Shown: positions 47,528 through 56,548, counted from the first letter of the stretch. The stretch is DNA of 64,000 nt from Qipengyuania sp. HL-TH1 (GCF_036365825.1 NZ_CP142675.1:2054501-2118500), one strand, 5' to 3'. The notes: generated by a model from the sequence alone, not told the origin. A program made the numbers and translations.

Positions 47528-47651
47528 CGGGATCGTATCACCAGCCGCTTGGACGGGAGGGGGGGTCTCGGCGGTGACATAGAGAATACGCGCCGCCAAA
47601 AAGAGGGTTCCCACGCCGGTCCATTTTTTTTGGGACCTGCAAAAAACCGCG

Positions 47652-48398
47652 TCAAATGAACGGCCTGCACGTCTCTTTTTCGCGATCGAATTGCGCGAAG
47701 TCGGCCGCCCGGGCGAGGTCGGGCACATGAATTGTGCGCGATTTCCAGTCGACCAGCCCTTCGCGGTGGAGCTGGCGCACGGTGCGGTTGGTATGCACCA
47801 GCGACAGCCCGAGCATGTCGGCGATCTGCGCCTGCGTGATCGGCAGCGAGACGATATTCTGGTCGCCGGCGAGGCAGGTCGCCTGCGCACGGTCGAGCAA
47901 CCATACCGCCAGATAGGTCACCCGCTCGCGCGCGCTGCGCTGGCCGAGCGAGACGATATGCCCTTCCAGCGCCGCTTCTTCTTGCGCGGCGAGCCAGGTG
48001 ATATCGTAGCCCAGCCGCGGGTGCTCCGAGATCAGGTCGATGAAATCGCCGCGCTTGAAGCGGCATAGCCGCGCATCCACCAAAGCCTCGATCGCATGGT
48101 TCGACGGGGCATCGAACGCGCCCTGCAAGCCGACGAGATCGCCGGGGAACATGAAGTTGAGGATCTGCCGCCGTCCGTCGGCGAGCGTGCGCGAGCGGAT
48201 CAGGACCCCGTCGAGCACGGTATAGAGCCGGTCGTGCGCGGTGCCCTCCTCGATCAGCGTATCGCCGCGCAGGAGCCCGACCTCGCCGTCCTTGAACCGC
48301 TGCATATAGGTGAGCTGATGCTCTTCCAGCGTTCTCAGGCCCGGACAGGACTGGAGCGGGCAGTTCCGGCAGGCGATCGGATCGGCAATCTCGTGCAA
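47652..48398 (-). CDS. Crp/Fnr-family regulator with FNR-type cysteines
   Basis: A 248-residue regulator: cNMP-like sensory domain, long dimer helix and C-terminal winged HTH (LPITQAQIADMLGLSLVHTNRTVRQLHREGL). Four cysteines match oxygen-sensing FNR: Cys10, 13 and 18 (ACRNCPLQSC) and a central Cys112 (RLCRF), with the 94-residue distance to the central Cys nearly as in E. coli FNR. A [4Fe-4S] cluster and oxygen sensing are therefore likely. There is no ATG in the N-terminal part; TTG at 48398 has an AAGGAGA ribosome binding site at ideal spacing, whereas a TTG at 48461 has none. The recognition helix lacks the classical ESR, so its DNA site may differ from the FNR box. Confidence 0.83.
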   Translation of the reverse strand: MHEIADPIACRNCPLQSCPGLRTLEEHQLTYMQRFKDGEVGLLRGDTLIEEGTAHDRLYTVLDGVLIRSRTLADGRRQILNFMFPGDLVGLQGAFDAPSNHAIEALVDARLCRFKRGDFIDLISEHPRLGYDITWLAAQEEAALEGHIVSLGQRSARERVTYLAVWLLDRAQATCLAGDQNIVSLPITQAQIADMLGLSLVHTNRTVRQLHREGLVDWKSRTIHVPDLARAADFAQFDREKETCRPFI

Positions 48399-48486
48399 CG
48401 CACGATCTCCTTGAGGCAGCGAATTGCGCGCGGGATGCGCCCCAACAACCGGGTTTGTCAAACCGCAGCTTGCAGGCCGCCGACTT

Positions 48487-48511
48487 GGAACCTACTGCCC
48501 CACGGGACGTT
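48487..48511 (+). promoter_or_regulatory. EcfG-type promoter of phyR
   Basis: GGAAC, 16 bases, CGTT. This is the alphaproteobacterial general stress response consensus, ending 30 bases before phyR. Confidence 0.85.
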
Positions 48512-48541
48512 AGAAGCGCGCACCTTAAGGAAGGGGTCTAA

Positions 48542-49333
48542 ATGTCACTTGGTGATCAGATTGCTCGTAACTTGCCGTACCTCCGCCGCTATGCGCGCGC
48601 GCTGACGGGTTCGCAGGCTACGGGAGACGCATTTGTCCGTGCCACGCTTGAAGCCGCTCTGGCCGATAGCGAACTCAAACAATCGCTCGAAGGCGGCCGC
48701 GTGCCGCTTTACCGGGCCTTCAACAAAGTCTGGTCGAGCGCTTATCTGGATGTTCCGGAAAACGTCGGCGACGACCGCCACGAAGGCGCCGCGCAGGACC
48801 GGCTGAAATCGGTTACGCCGCTCAACCGCCAGGCGCTGCTCCTGACCACGCTGGAGGACTTCTCGTCCGACCAGGCGGGGGAAATCATGGATATGGCTGC
48901 CGACGACATCGAGCGCCTGGCGCAGGAAGCCATTTCCGAGATCGACCGTGAATCGTCGACCAGCGTGCTCATCATCGAAGACGAGCCGCTGATCTCGATG
49001 CAACTCGAAGACCTGGTGTCCTCGCTCGGCCACGAAGTCTGCGGGACTGCTGCCACGCGTACGCAGGCGCAGGAAGTGGTCGCGGAAAAGACGCCCGGGC
49101 TGGTGCTGGCCGATATCCAGCTGGCCGATGGTTCGTCGGGCCTCGATGCGGTGGACGATATCCTCGCCATCAGCAGCGTCCCGGTGATCTTCATCACCGC
49201 CTATCCCGAACGCCTGTTGACCGGTGACCGGCCCGAGCCGACCTACCTCGTCACCAAGCCGTTCCAGGAACAGACGGTCCGCGCCGCGATCAGCCAGGCG
49301 CTGTTCTTCGGATCGAGCCGCCCGCTGGGCTGA
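48542..49333 (+). CDS. phyR: General stress response regulator PhyR
   Basis: A 263-residue anti-anti-sigma factor. Residues 1-130 mimic an ECF sigma factor (LPYLRRYARALTGSQATGDAFV; a degenerate sigma-4 region with LLLTTLEDFSSDQAGEI). Residues 140-260 are a receiver with acidic pair IIEDEP, phospho-acceptor Asp in VLADIQLADGSSG and the FITAYPE signature of stress-type receivers. When phosphorylated it binds NepR and frees EcfG. The ribosome binding site is AAGGAAGGGG. The EcfG promoter in front makes positive autoregulation likely; a terminator follows. Confidence 0.96.
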   Translation: MSLGDQIARNLPYLRRYARALTGSQATGDAFVRATLEAALADSELKQSLEGGRVPLYRAFNKVWSSAYLDVPENVGDDRHEGAAQDRLKSVTPLNRQALLLTTLEDFSSDQAGEIMDMAADDIERLAQEAISEIDRESSTSVLIIEDEPLISMQLEDLVSSLGHEVCGTAATRTQAQEVVAEKTPGLVLADIQLADGSSGLDAVDDILAISSVPVIFITAYPERLLTGDRPEPTYLVTKPFQEQTVRAAISQALFFGSSRPLG

Positions 49334-49357
49334 GCGTCAGCCGACAATTGAATATGG

Positions 49358-49387
49358 GAAAGCCCGGGCCGCAAGGTCCGGGTTTTT
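49358..49387 (+). terminator. Terminator after phyR
   Basis: Arms CCCGGGCC and GGTCCGGG (one G-T pair) around a GCAA tetraloop, followed by TTTTT. Confidence 0.85.
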
Positions 49388-49422
49388 CGTATCGGGCTTT
49401 GTCGTTTGCGACGTGGCGGCGG

Positions 49423-51054
49423 TCAGTTCCTGCGGCCGCCGGGGCCCTTGCGCCGCAATTCGAATTCGCTCGGCTCGCGCACCGGGACCATCAGCGTGCA
49501 GCGCACGCCTTCGGGATCGAATTTGAGCTCGACCGGGTGGCGCAGTTCATGCGCGACGATCTTCTCGATCAGGTCGGTGCCGAACCCGCGCCGCTGCGGC
49601 TTGCCGACGGGCGGGCCGCCGCTTTCGATCCATTCGATCTTGGCCAGCGTATCGTTGAGCTGGCTCCAGCGCACCGACACGCTGCCCCCGGCAATGCTGA
49701 GCGAACCATATTTGGCGGCATTGGTCGCCAGTTCGTGGATCGCCAGCCCCAGCGACAGCGCATCATTGGGCGCAAGCTCGGTATGCGGTCCGTCCAGCTC
49801 GAGCGTGTGATCCTCGTCGCGCACATAGGGCGCCAGTTCGACCTCGATCACCGAGCGGATCGGCGTGGTCCCCCATTCCGACTGCGTCAGCAGGTCGTGC
49901 GTGGCGGACAGCGCACGGATACGCCCGTCGAGCCCTTCGGCAAATTCATCCAGGTCGTCTGACCGGCGGCGAGTCAGCGAGACGATCGAGAGCACGTTGG
50001 CGAGCGTGTTCTTGACCCGGTGGTTGAGCTCGCGGGTGAGCGAATTGCGGATCGAGTTCTGCTCCTCGAACCAGCTGATCGCCCGCCGGTCTTCCAGCGT
50101 CTGCTGGGTGAGCAGGCGCGAGACGAGCATCAGCAGGCTGGCGACCGCAAGACCGAACAGCAGCGTAATCATCGACATCGAGGACAGCCCGGCCTCGCGC
50201 GTCGATTGCACTTCGAGCACCATCGCGCGGTTGGCGAGATTGACCTCGCGGGTTACGGCGGAGCGCCCTTCGACCCACCCCTCGCTCTGCGCCATCGACA
50301 TGCGTGCAGGTGTCTCGCCATCGAGCAGCCGCGCACCGACCGCGTCATAGCTTACCAGCTCGCCGGCCGAATCGAGGAACTGGGTGGCGTTGAACGGGCT
50401 GTAGATGAAGCCCTTCAGCCCGCGCGTATTGCTGAGCCCTTCGTAGACCGGCATGTAGATGAGGAAGCCTGCCTCCTTGCCGCCGCCTTCCTGCACCAGC
50501 ACGATCGGGCCGCTTGCGGTCGGGCGGTCGTTGGCCGCCGCCAGATCCATTGCCGCGCGGCGGATCGGTTCGGCATACATGTCGTAACCCAGCGCGCGGC
50601 GGTTGCGGACGGTGTCGGGCTGGAGATAGAGGATCGGCGTCAGCATGTCGCGCGGCTGCTCTTCGAGCGTGGGGGAAACGCGCTTTTCCTCGACCCGGCT
50701 GACACCGAGACGGTTCTCGAAAAGCTCGACCTCGCCCGCCTCGATAACCGGAGCCCAGCCGATCCCCTCCGCACCGCGATAATTGGCATCGAGCCGCAAT
50801 TCGGAGACGAACCGCCGGAACAGTTCTGGCGTCACCTCGTCCTGCGTCGACAGCAGCGCTGCGCCTGCGCGCAGATAGGCCGAGCTGGTATAGGCACGGC
50901 GCTCGATCGCCGAGGTCATCGCCTGCGCCTTGCGCGCGACATCCGCGGCATCGCGCTGCTTCTCGCCCCGCTCGATCGCAAACACGCTGAGCACGGTGAT
51001 GCCGGTCACGAGGATGAAAATCAGCACCGGGATACCGCGCGGATAATCGATCAA
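49423..51054 (-). CDS. CHASE-domain sensor histidine kinase (HWE/HisKA_2 type)
   Basis: About 543 residues. An N-terminal membrane helix (VLIFILVTGITVLSVFAI) is followed by a periplasmic CHASE domain at about 80-270 (GIGWAPVI, RNRRALGYDMYAEPIRR). A second membrane helix (LLFGLAVASLLMLVS) leads to a kinase core with phospho-acceptor His in RELNHRVKNTLANV and an ATPase region (AIHELATNAAKYGSL, GFGTDLIE). Kinases of this type feed PhyR, and the position between phyR and nepR supports that. No ATG begins the gene: TTG at 51054 would start right at the membrane helix, while a CTG at 51099 after AGGGA would add a basic segment (QRKGRRRRW) typical of a cytoplasmic flank. The true start is uncertain. 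Confidence 0.85.
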   Translation of the reverse strand: MIDYPRGIPVLIFILVTGITVLSVFAIERGEKQRDAADVARKAQAMTSAIERRAYTSSAYLRAGAALLSTQDEVTPELFRRFVSELRLDANYRGAEGIGWAPVIEAGEVELFENRLGVSRVEEKRVSPTLEEQPRDMLTPILYLQPDTVRNRRALGYDMYAEPIRRAAMDLAAANDRPTASGPIVLVQEGGGKEAGFLIYMPVYEGLSNTRGLKGFIYSPFNATQFLDSAGELVSYDAVGARLLDGETPARMSMAQSEGWVEGRSAVTREVNLANRAMVLEVQSTREAGLSSMSMITLLFGLAVASLLMLVSRLLTQQTLEDRRAISWFEEQNSIRNSLTRELNHRVKNTLANVLSIVSLTRRRSDDLDEFAEGLDGRIRALSATHDLLTQSEWGTTPIRSVIEVELAPYVRDEDHTLELDGPHTELAPNDALSLGLAIHELATNAAKYGSLSIAGGSVSVRWSQLNDTLAKIEWIESGGPPVGKPQRRGFGTDLIEKIVAHELRHPVELKFDPEGVRCTLMVPVREPSEFELRRKGPGGRRN

Positions 51055-51173
51055 CCAGCGCCGTCGGCGTCCCTTGCGTTGGAGTTCTTCGCTGACCAGC
51101 TTCTTGTCCCTGTCGATTTACCCGGCGTTATACTATGCCGCGCGGCGGGTTTGGTTCCATTTTGCAACTTGCG

Positions 51174-51198
51174 GGAACCCGCATATGATCCGTGCGTT
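51174..51198 (+). promoter_or_regulatory. EcfG-type promoter of nepR-ecfG
   Basis: GGAAC, 16 bases, CGTT, 84 bases before nepR. Same spacing as the phyR promoter, so the sigma factor probably drives its own operon. Confidence 0.85.
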
Positions 51199-51282
51199 GT
51201 GCGAAGCACATCCGGGATCGTCGCTCTCGCTAGCGGGTACAGCCCCTAGCGAGAACCATAAGAGGGTACTACCTTTCAAGTC

Positions 51283-51474
51283 ATGAAGTCCGACACACCA
51301 AAAAAACCGCAGCGGTCGACCGCCGGCGGACCGCCCCCGAGTTCCGGCGCAGGTGGCCGCGGCAAGGACCCCGATTGGGCCAATGGCCTCAGGCAGCTGT
51401 ACGATTCGGTGGTCGAAGAACCGCTGCCCGACAGTTTCCAGAACCTGCTCGACCAGCTGGACGCCAAGTCCTGA
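51283..51474 (+). CDS. nepR: Anti-sigma factor NepR
   Basis: A 63-residue protein with the NepR core helix LRQLYDSVVEEPLPDSFQNLL and a disordered Pro/Gly-rich N-terminal tail. It holds EcfG inactive until phosphorylated PhyR takes it away. Its stop overlaps the ecfG start (TGATG), the usual arrangement that keeps the two proteins in balance. Confidence 0.95.
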   Translation: MKSDTPKKPQRSTAGGPPPSSGAGGRGKDPDWANGLRQLYDSVVEEPLPDSFQNLLDQLDAKS

Positions 51475-52079
51475 TGGCCGCCGGGGAACGGACGGCATCC
51501 GATGCAGCCGATTTCAAACGCGAGCTGACCGAGGTGGTGCCGCACCTGCGCGCCTTCGCGCGCGGCCTGTGCGGACGCGCCGACATGGCCGACGATCTGG
51601 TCCAGGAAACGCTGCTCAAGGCCTGGGCGGCGCAGGAGCGCTTCCAGCCCGGCACCAGCATGCGCGCCTGGACCTTCGTGATCCTGCGCAACGCCTATCT
51701 CACCGACATGCGGCGCAACCGCTTCCGCGGCGAATATGACGAGACGGTCGCCGAACGCGTGCTGACCGCGCCGGCCGGGCAGGAGGAACCGATCCACCTG
51801 TCCGACATGCACCGCGCGCTGCTGACGCTGCCGCCCGAACGGCGCGAGGCGCTGCTGCTGGTGGGCGCAGGCGGGTTTTCCTACGAGGAAGCCGCGACCA
51901 TCTGCGACTGTGCCGTGGGCACGATCAAGAGCCGCGTCGGGCGCGCCCGCGCGGCGCTCAACTCGATGCTCGCCGAAGGGAACATCCCCAAGCGCTCGAT
52001 CAACGACCACGCCGCCCACCGCGCGATCCTCGAGGAACTAGACGAAGTCGCCGCAGGCCAGGGTGGCAGCCGCAGATAG
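51474..52079 (+). CDS. ecfG: ECF sigma factor EcfG (general stress response)
   Basis: A 201-residue ECF sigma factor. Region 2 reads LRAFARGLCGRADMADDLVQETLLKAW with MRAWTFVILRNAYLTDMRRNR. Region 4 is LPPERREALLLVGAGGFSYEEAA followed by CAVGTIKSRVGRARAAL. Placement after nepR and a matching GGAAC-N16-CGTT promoter identify the EcfG (ECF15) group. It directs RNA polymerase to stress genes, including phyR and its own operon. The short tail after region 4 is normal for the group. Confidence 0.95.
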   Translation: MAAGERTASDAADFKRELTEVVPHLRAFARGLCGRADMADDLVQETLLKAWAAQERFQPGTSMRAWTFVILRNAYLTDMRRNRFRGEYDETVAERVLTAPAGQEEPIHLSDMHRALLTLPPERREALLLVGAGGFSYEEAATICDCAVGTIKSRVGRARAALNSMLAEGNIPKRSINDHAAHRAILEELDEVAAGQGGSRR

Positions 52080-52137
52080 AATAACTTCGTCGCTGCGCCG
52101 CTTGTCAGGATTTGCCGCGCAAGGCAGATAGATTGCG

Positions 52138-53316
52138 ATGAGCGACACCCAGCCTTCCGAACACAGCGCCCCGCCCGCCCCCGCGCGCCGGTCGCGCAGG
52201 CTGGCCTTTGCCGAACAGGAGCTGCGGCTGATTTCGTCGCTGGTCCTGCTGATCGGCCTGGGCCTGTTTCTCGCGCTGCCCTTCGTGCTGTCGATCGGCT
52301 CGGTGGTATTCCTGCCGGTGGTCACCGCGCTGGTGCTGACCGTGATCCTGTCGCCGCTGGCGGACAAGCTCAACGGCTGGGGCCTGCCCAATGCCCTGGC
52401 CTCGCTCACCGCGCTGCTGTTCTTCTTCGCGATCCTGCTGCTCGCGCTGGCGCTGATCCTGCAACCTGCGGTCGCCCTGTTCGACGATGTTCCCGCGATG
52501 GCGCAGGGCGTGATGGCGCGCTTCGGCGAATTGCGCGAGCGCTTCGCCTGGGTCGCCGCGCTCAATGAACAGCTTGGCGCGCTGATGAACAGTGACGGCA
52601 CGCGCGAAGTGGTGCTGGCCGCGCCCAGCCTGCTCGAACAGGTCGCCTTCGCCACGCCGAGCCTAATCATCGAGACGATCCTGACACTGCTGATGGCTTA
52701 TTTCATGATCGAAGCGCGCGTCCGCCTGCGCCAGCGGCTGCTGTTCGGCCGCGCCAGCTTCGGCACCAGCATCAAGGCCGCGCGCGTGATCCGCGAAGTG
52801 CAGGACCGGGTCGCGGCTTATATACTCACGGTGGGCTGGATCAATGCGATGGTCGGGCTGGTGGTCGCACTGGGCGCCTGGGCGCTGGGCGTCGATGCGC
52901 CGATCATGTGGGGCGGGCTGGCCGCGCTGCTCAATTTCCTGCCCTATGTCGGCCCGATCGTGATGGTCGCCCTGCTCGGCCTGTTCGGGATCGGAACGAC
53001 CGAAACGATCGTGCTCGGTCTGGTGCCCGCGGCCGCCTATCTTGCGCTGCATACGGTAGAGGCGAATTTCATCACCCCGTCGATCCTCGGCGCGCGCTTC
53101 ACGATGAACCCGGTGATGATCCTGATCGCGCTGTCCTATTTTACCTGGATCTGGGGCGTGTTCGGCGCGCTGCTGTCGGTCCCGATCCTGCTGATGCTGA
53201 CTGCGCTGTTCGACCATATCGGCCGCCCCAACCTCGTCGGTTTCATCTTCGGCGAACCCCTGTTCGCGACCAGCCTGTTCGACGAAGCGGACAAGGCCGA
53301 CACGCCCGCCCCATAG
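52138..53316 (+). CDS. AI-2E family transporter (PerM-like membrane protein)
   Basis: A 392-residue inner membrane protein with seven to eight hydrophobic helices. The pattern and segments MAYFMIEARVRLRQRLL, LLNFLPYVGPIVMVALLG and ILGARFTMNPVMILIALSYF mark the AI-2E/PerM family. Family members include exporters of autoinducer-2 and Na+/H+ antiporters, but most are unassigned. It follows ecfG by 58 bases on the same strand and could be read through from the stress operon. It converges on sodB with a hairpin between. Confidence 0.87.
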   Translation: MSDTQPSEHSAPPAPARRSRRLAFAEQELRLISSLVLLIGLGLFLALPFVLSIGSVVFLPVVTALVLTVILSPLADKLNGWGLPNALASLTALLFFFAILLLALALILQPAVALFDDVPAMAQGVMARFGELRERFAWVAALNEQLGALMNSDGTREVVLAAPSLLEQVAFATPSLIIETILTLLMAYFMIEARVRLRQRLLFGRASFGTSIKAARVIREVQDRVAAYILTVGWINAMVGLVVALGAWALGVDAPIMWGGLAALLNFLPYVGPIVMVALLGLFGIGTTETIVLGLVPAAAYLALHTVEANFITPSILGARFTMNPVMILIALSYFTWIWGVFGALLSVPILLMLTALFDHIGRPNLVGFIFGEPLFATSLFDEADKADTPAP

Positions 53317-53321
53317 CAAGA

Positions 53322-53347
53322 GCCCGCCGCCATTGCTGGCGACGGGC
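53322..53347. terminator. Hairpin between convergent transporter and sodB genes
   Basis: Arms GCCCGCCGCCA and TGGCGACGGGC with one mismatch and a TTGC loop. No T-run on either side, so it is a weak or rho-assisted terminator at best. Confidence 0.5.
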
Positions 53348-53373
53348 CCGGTATTCATCAGCTGCCGTGCGGC

Positions 53374-53985
53374 TTAGCCGGGATATTTCCAGGTCGTGCC
53401 GCGTGCGAGATTTTCGCTCGCGAAGCTCCAGTTGAGCTTGCCGTTGACCGCATCGAGATAGGCGGGACGCGCGTTTTGGTGATCGAGGTAATAGGCGTGT
53501 TCCCACAGGTCGATCACGAGCAGCGGGTTCACCCCGTCGAGATCGGCCAGCGTGTCGCCGTCATGCGTTTCCTCGATGGTCAGCTTGCCATCCTTGATGG
53601 CCAGCCACACCCAGCCGCTTGCGAAATGGCCCGCACCACGCTCGGCGAGTTTTTCCTTCACCCCGTCGACCGAGCCGAAGACATCGTCGATCATGCTCTT
53701 GAGCTCGTCCGAAGGGCTGGTTTCCGACGGCGCCATCGAATGCCAGTAGAAGCCGTGGTTCCAGCTCTGCGCCGAATTGTTGAACAGGCCCTGGTCGTTG
53801 TCACGTGCGGAAGCGATCACCGCTTCGAGATCCTTGCCCTCGAGGTCGGTGCCTTCGATCGCCTTGTTGGTCTTGTCGAGATAGGCCTTGTGGTGCTTGC
53901 CGTGGTGGAACGACAGCGTCTTGGCCGACACGGCGGGCTCCAGCGCGGTGTCGTCGTAAGGCAGGTCGATCAGCTCAAAAGCCAT
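53374..53985 (-). CDS. sodB: Superoxide dismutase, iron type
   Basis: A 203-residue Fe/Mn superoxide dismutase that converts superoxide to hydrogen peroxide and oxygen. Metal ligands are the His in SFHHGKHHKAY, the His in SWNHGFYW, and Asp and His in DLWEHAYYLDH. The Gln in FNNSAQSWNH is at the position usual for iron enzymes. No signal peptide, so cytoplasmic. It diverges from glmM across a 174-base region in which no specific regulatory site was recognised. Confidence 0.95.
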   Translation of the reverse strand: MAFELIDLPYDDTALEPAVSAKTLSFHHGKHHKAYLDKTNKAIEGTDLEGKDLEAVIASARDNDQGLFNNSAQSWNHGFYWHSMAPSETSPSDELKSMIDDVFGSVDGVKEKLAERGAGHFASGWVWLAIKDGKLTIEETHDGDTLADLDGVNPLLVIDLWEHAYYLDHQNARPAYLDAVNGKLNWSFASENLARGTTWKYPG

Positions 53986-54159
53986 GGAATGTCCCCTCTT
54001 GGGTTGGTGTGAATCAGTTTCCTACGCGTATCCCTAACGCCGCGATGGGCGCGTGGTTGCACATAGCGCCGATATTGTACGCGAAAAGGGGGGCGGGCAG
54101 GCTTTTATTCGCGTGCCAATCGCGCCATGGGGGAGCCGACACAAGGAGACCGCCCGCAG

Positions 54160-55497
54160 ATGGCACGCAAATTCTTCGGCACGGACGGCATCCGCGGACG
54201 CACCAACGAGGGCGTGATGACCGCCGCCACCGCCATGCGCGTGGGCCAGGCGGCGGGCACGCATTTCCTTCGCGGCGGGCATCGTCACCGGGTGGTGATC
54301 GGCAAGGACACGCGCCTGTCGGGCTATATGATGGAAAGCGCGCTGGTCGCGGGCTTCACCAGTGTCGGCATGGACGTGATCATGACCGGGCCGCTGCCGA
54401 CCCCGGCGATCGCGCTGCTGACCCGCGAGATGCGCGCCGATTTGGGCGTGATGATCTCCGCCAGCCACAACCCGTTCGAGGACAATGGCATCAAGCTGTT
54501 CGGACCCGACGGGTTCAAGCTGTCCGACGAGGCCGAGGCATCGATCGAACGCCTGCTCGAACAGGAACCGTTGCTCGTCCAGCCCGACCGGATCGGCCGC
54601 GCGCGCCGGATCGAGGATGCGCGGGGCCGCTATATCCACGCGGTGAAACAATCGGTGGCAAGCGACATCCGCTTCGACGGGCTGAAGGTGGTGGTCGACT
54701 GCGCGCATGGCGCGGCCTATCAGGTCGCCCCCAGCGCGATCTGGGAATTGGGCGCGGAGGTCATCGCCATGGGCGTCGCGCCCGATGGCATCAATATCAA
54801 CGACGGCGTCGGGTCCACCGCGCTCGACGCGATCAAGGCGCGCGTGGTCGAGGAAGGCGCCGACATCGGCATCGCGCTCGATGGTGACGCCGACCGGCTG
54901 ATCGTGATCGACGAGAAGGGCAGGACGGTCGATGGCGACCAGCTGATGGGCCTCATCGCCAGCCGCCTGCAGGCGCGCGGCGACCTGACCGGCGGCGGCG
55001 TGGTGGCCACGGTTATGTCGAACCTTGGCCTGGAACGGTATCTCGCCGGTCTCGGCCTGACGCTCGAACGGACCAAGGTCGGCGATCGCTACGTGCTCGA
55101 GCGGATGCGCGAAGGCGGCTTCAATGTCGGCGGCGAGCAATCGGGCCACATGATCCTGACCGATCACGGCACCACCGGCGATGGTACGGTGGCCGCGCTG
55201 CGCGTGCTCGCGAGCCTGGTGCGTTCGGGCAAGCCCGCCAGCGAATTGCTGCACGTCTTCGACCCGGTTCCGCAATTGCTCAAGAATGTGCGCTATGCCG
55301 GCGGCACGCCGCTCGAGAACGACACGGTCAAACAGGTCATTGCCGATGCCGAGCAGGAGCTTGCCGGCAAGGGCCGCCTCGTCATTCGCCCCTCGGGGAC
55401 CGAACCGGTCATCCGGGTCATGGCCGAGGGCGACGATGCCGCGCAGGTCGAGGCGGTGGTCGACCGGATTTGCGCTGCTGTGAAAGAGGCCGCCTGA
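54160..55497 (+). CDS. glmM: Phosphoglucosamine mutase
   Basis: A 445-residue enzyme that interconverts glucosamine-6-phosphate and glucosamine-1-phosphate for peptidoglycan and LPS precursors. It starts with [16 protein letters not shown], has the phosphoserine loop [18 protein letters not shown], the metal-binding DGDADR and the C-terminal phosphate loop [12 protein letters not shown]. The ATG at 54160 gives the family's N-terminus and follows CAAGGAG. Its stop overlaps the DUF1272 start by one base (TGATG). Confidence 0.96.
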   Translation: MARKFFGTDGIRGRTNEGVMTAATAMRVGQAAGTHFLRGGHRHRVVIGKDTRLSGYMMESALVAGFTSVGMDVIMTGPLPTPAIALLTREMRADLGVMISASHNPFEDNGIKLFGPDGFKLSDEAEASIERLLEQEPLLVQPDRIGRARRIEDARGRYIHAVKQSVASDIRFDGLKVVVDCAHGAAYQVAPSAIWELGAEVIAMGVAPDGININDGVGSTALDAIKARVVEEGADIGIALDGDADRLIVIDEKGRTVDGDQLMGLIASRLQARGDLTGGGVVATVMSNLGLERYLAGLGLTLERTKVGDRYVLERMREGGFNVGGEQSGHMILTDHGTTGDGTVAALRVLASLVRSGKPASELLHVFDPVPQLLKNVRYAGGTPLENDTVKQVIADAEQELAGKGRLVIRPSGTEPVIRVMAEGDDAAQVEAVVDRICAAVKEAA

Positions 55498-55721
55498 TGC
55501 TTGAAATGCGCCCCGATTGCGAACGTTGCGGGACCGACCTTCCGGCCGAAAACGCCGGTGCGTTCATCTGCAGCTTCGAATGCACCTTCTGCACCGAATG
55601 CGCCGAAGTGCTCGACGATGTCTGTCCCAATTGCAGCGGCGAGCTGATGGACCGCCCCACCCGCGCGAAACAATTGCACGAGAAATTCCCGCCCGGCACG
55701 AAACGGAAGTTCGCCGGGTGA
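55497..55721 (+). CDS. DUF1272 family zinc-ribbon-like protein
   Basis: A 74-residue protein matching the DUF1272 family: [16 protein letters not shown], then SFECTFCTECAEVL and CPNCSGELMDRP. Three CxxC pairs suggest zinc binding. The function is unknown. It lies in translational coupling between glmM (TGATG) and thiD (possible GTG start overlapping its stop at 55718-55721). Confidence 0.9.
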   Translation: MLEMRPDCERCGTDLPAENAGAFICSFECTFCTECAEVLDDVCPNCSGELMDRPTRAKQLHEKFPPGTKRKFAG

Positions 55722-55729
55722 GCGACGCA

Positions 55730-56548
55730 ATGACCCCGCGTATCCTCTCGATCGCCGGCTCCGACAGTTCGGGCGGCGCGGGCATCCAGGCGGATATCAA
55801 AACCATCACCATGCTGGGCGGTTATGCAATGACCGCGATCACCGCGGTGACGGCGCAGAACACATGCGGCGTACAGGGGGTGGAGGCGCTGTCGCCGCAA
55901 TTCGTGTTGCAGCAGGTCGAGAGCTGCCTGTCCGACATCGGCGCCGATGCGATCAAGATCGGCATGCTGGGTTCGCCCGAAACCGCGCGGCTGCTCGCCG
56001 AGCGGCTCGACACATTCGCCGGCCCGATCGTCTTCGACCCGGTGATGGTCGCTACCAGCGGATCGGTGCTCGCGGACGAGGCGACGATTGCCGGCTTCGC
56101 CGCGTTGATGGAGATCGCCACCATCGTTACCCCCAATTTGCCCGAGCTCGAGGCGCTCACCGGCCGCCCCGACATCGCGGACGGGGACATGTTCGAGGCG
56201 GCGAAGGAACTGGCCGACCGGCACGGGGTCCAGGTGCTCGCCAAGGGCGGGCATGCAGGGGACGAAACGCAGGTGGTCGACCGGATCGCCTCCCCCAGCG
56301 GCAAATACGCCAGCTTCGCGCATTCGCGGATCGAAACGCGGCACACGCATGGGACGGGGTGCACGCTATCCGCCGCGCTGGCGACCATGCTCGGCTATCG
56401 CCAGCCGCTCACCCACGCGATCCGCATTGCGCGCGCCTTCACCCATGCCGCGATCGAGCAGGCGCCCGGTTTCGGCGAGGGATCAGGCCCGCTGGGCCAT
56501 CACGCGGTCCGCAATCGCAGCGAGCGCGATCAGCAACCCAGATCGTAG
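55730..56548 (+). CDS. thiD: Hydroxymethylpyrimidine/phosphomethylpyrimidine kinase
   Basis: A 272-residue ribokinase-fold enzyme that phosphorylates HMP and HMP-P for thiamine synthesis or salvage. Landmarks are RILSIAGSDSSGGAGIQADIK, AITAVTAQNT, KIGMLGS, TPNLPELEALTG and the anion hole HTHGTGCTLSAALA. ATG at 55730 gives the standard N-terminus; a GTG at 55718 overlapping the previous stop would add four residues. Its 3' end overlaps the convergent LOG-family gene by 19 bases. No TPP riboswitch was seen. Confidence 0.94.
   Translation: MTPRILSIAGSDSSGGAGIQADIKTITMLGGYAMTAITAVTAQNTCGVQGVEALSPQFVLQQVESCLSDIGADAIKIGMLGSPETARLLAERLDTFAGPIVFDPVMVATSGSVLADEATIAGFAALMEIATIVTPNLPELEALTGRPDIADGDMFEAAKELADRHGVQVLAKGGHAGDETQVVDRIASPSGKYASFAHSRIETRHTHGTGCTLSAALATMLGYRQPLTHAIRIARAFTHAAIEQAPGFGEGSGPLGHHAVRNRSERDQQPRS

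Noticed and set aside
53986..54159. EcfG promoter for sodB
   Set aside because: On the sodB strand there is GGAAA with no CGTT at the right distance, so the consensus is not met.
55497..55730. TPP riboswitch before thiD
   Set aside because: The region upstream is fully occupied by the DUF1272 and glmM genes with overlapping stops and starts, leaving no leader.
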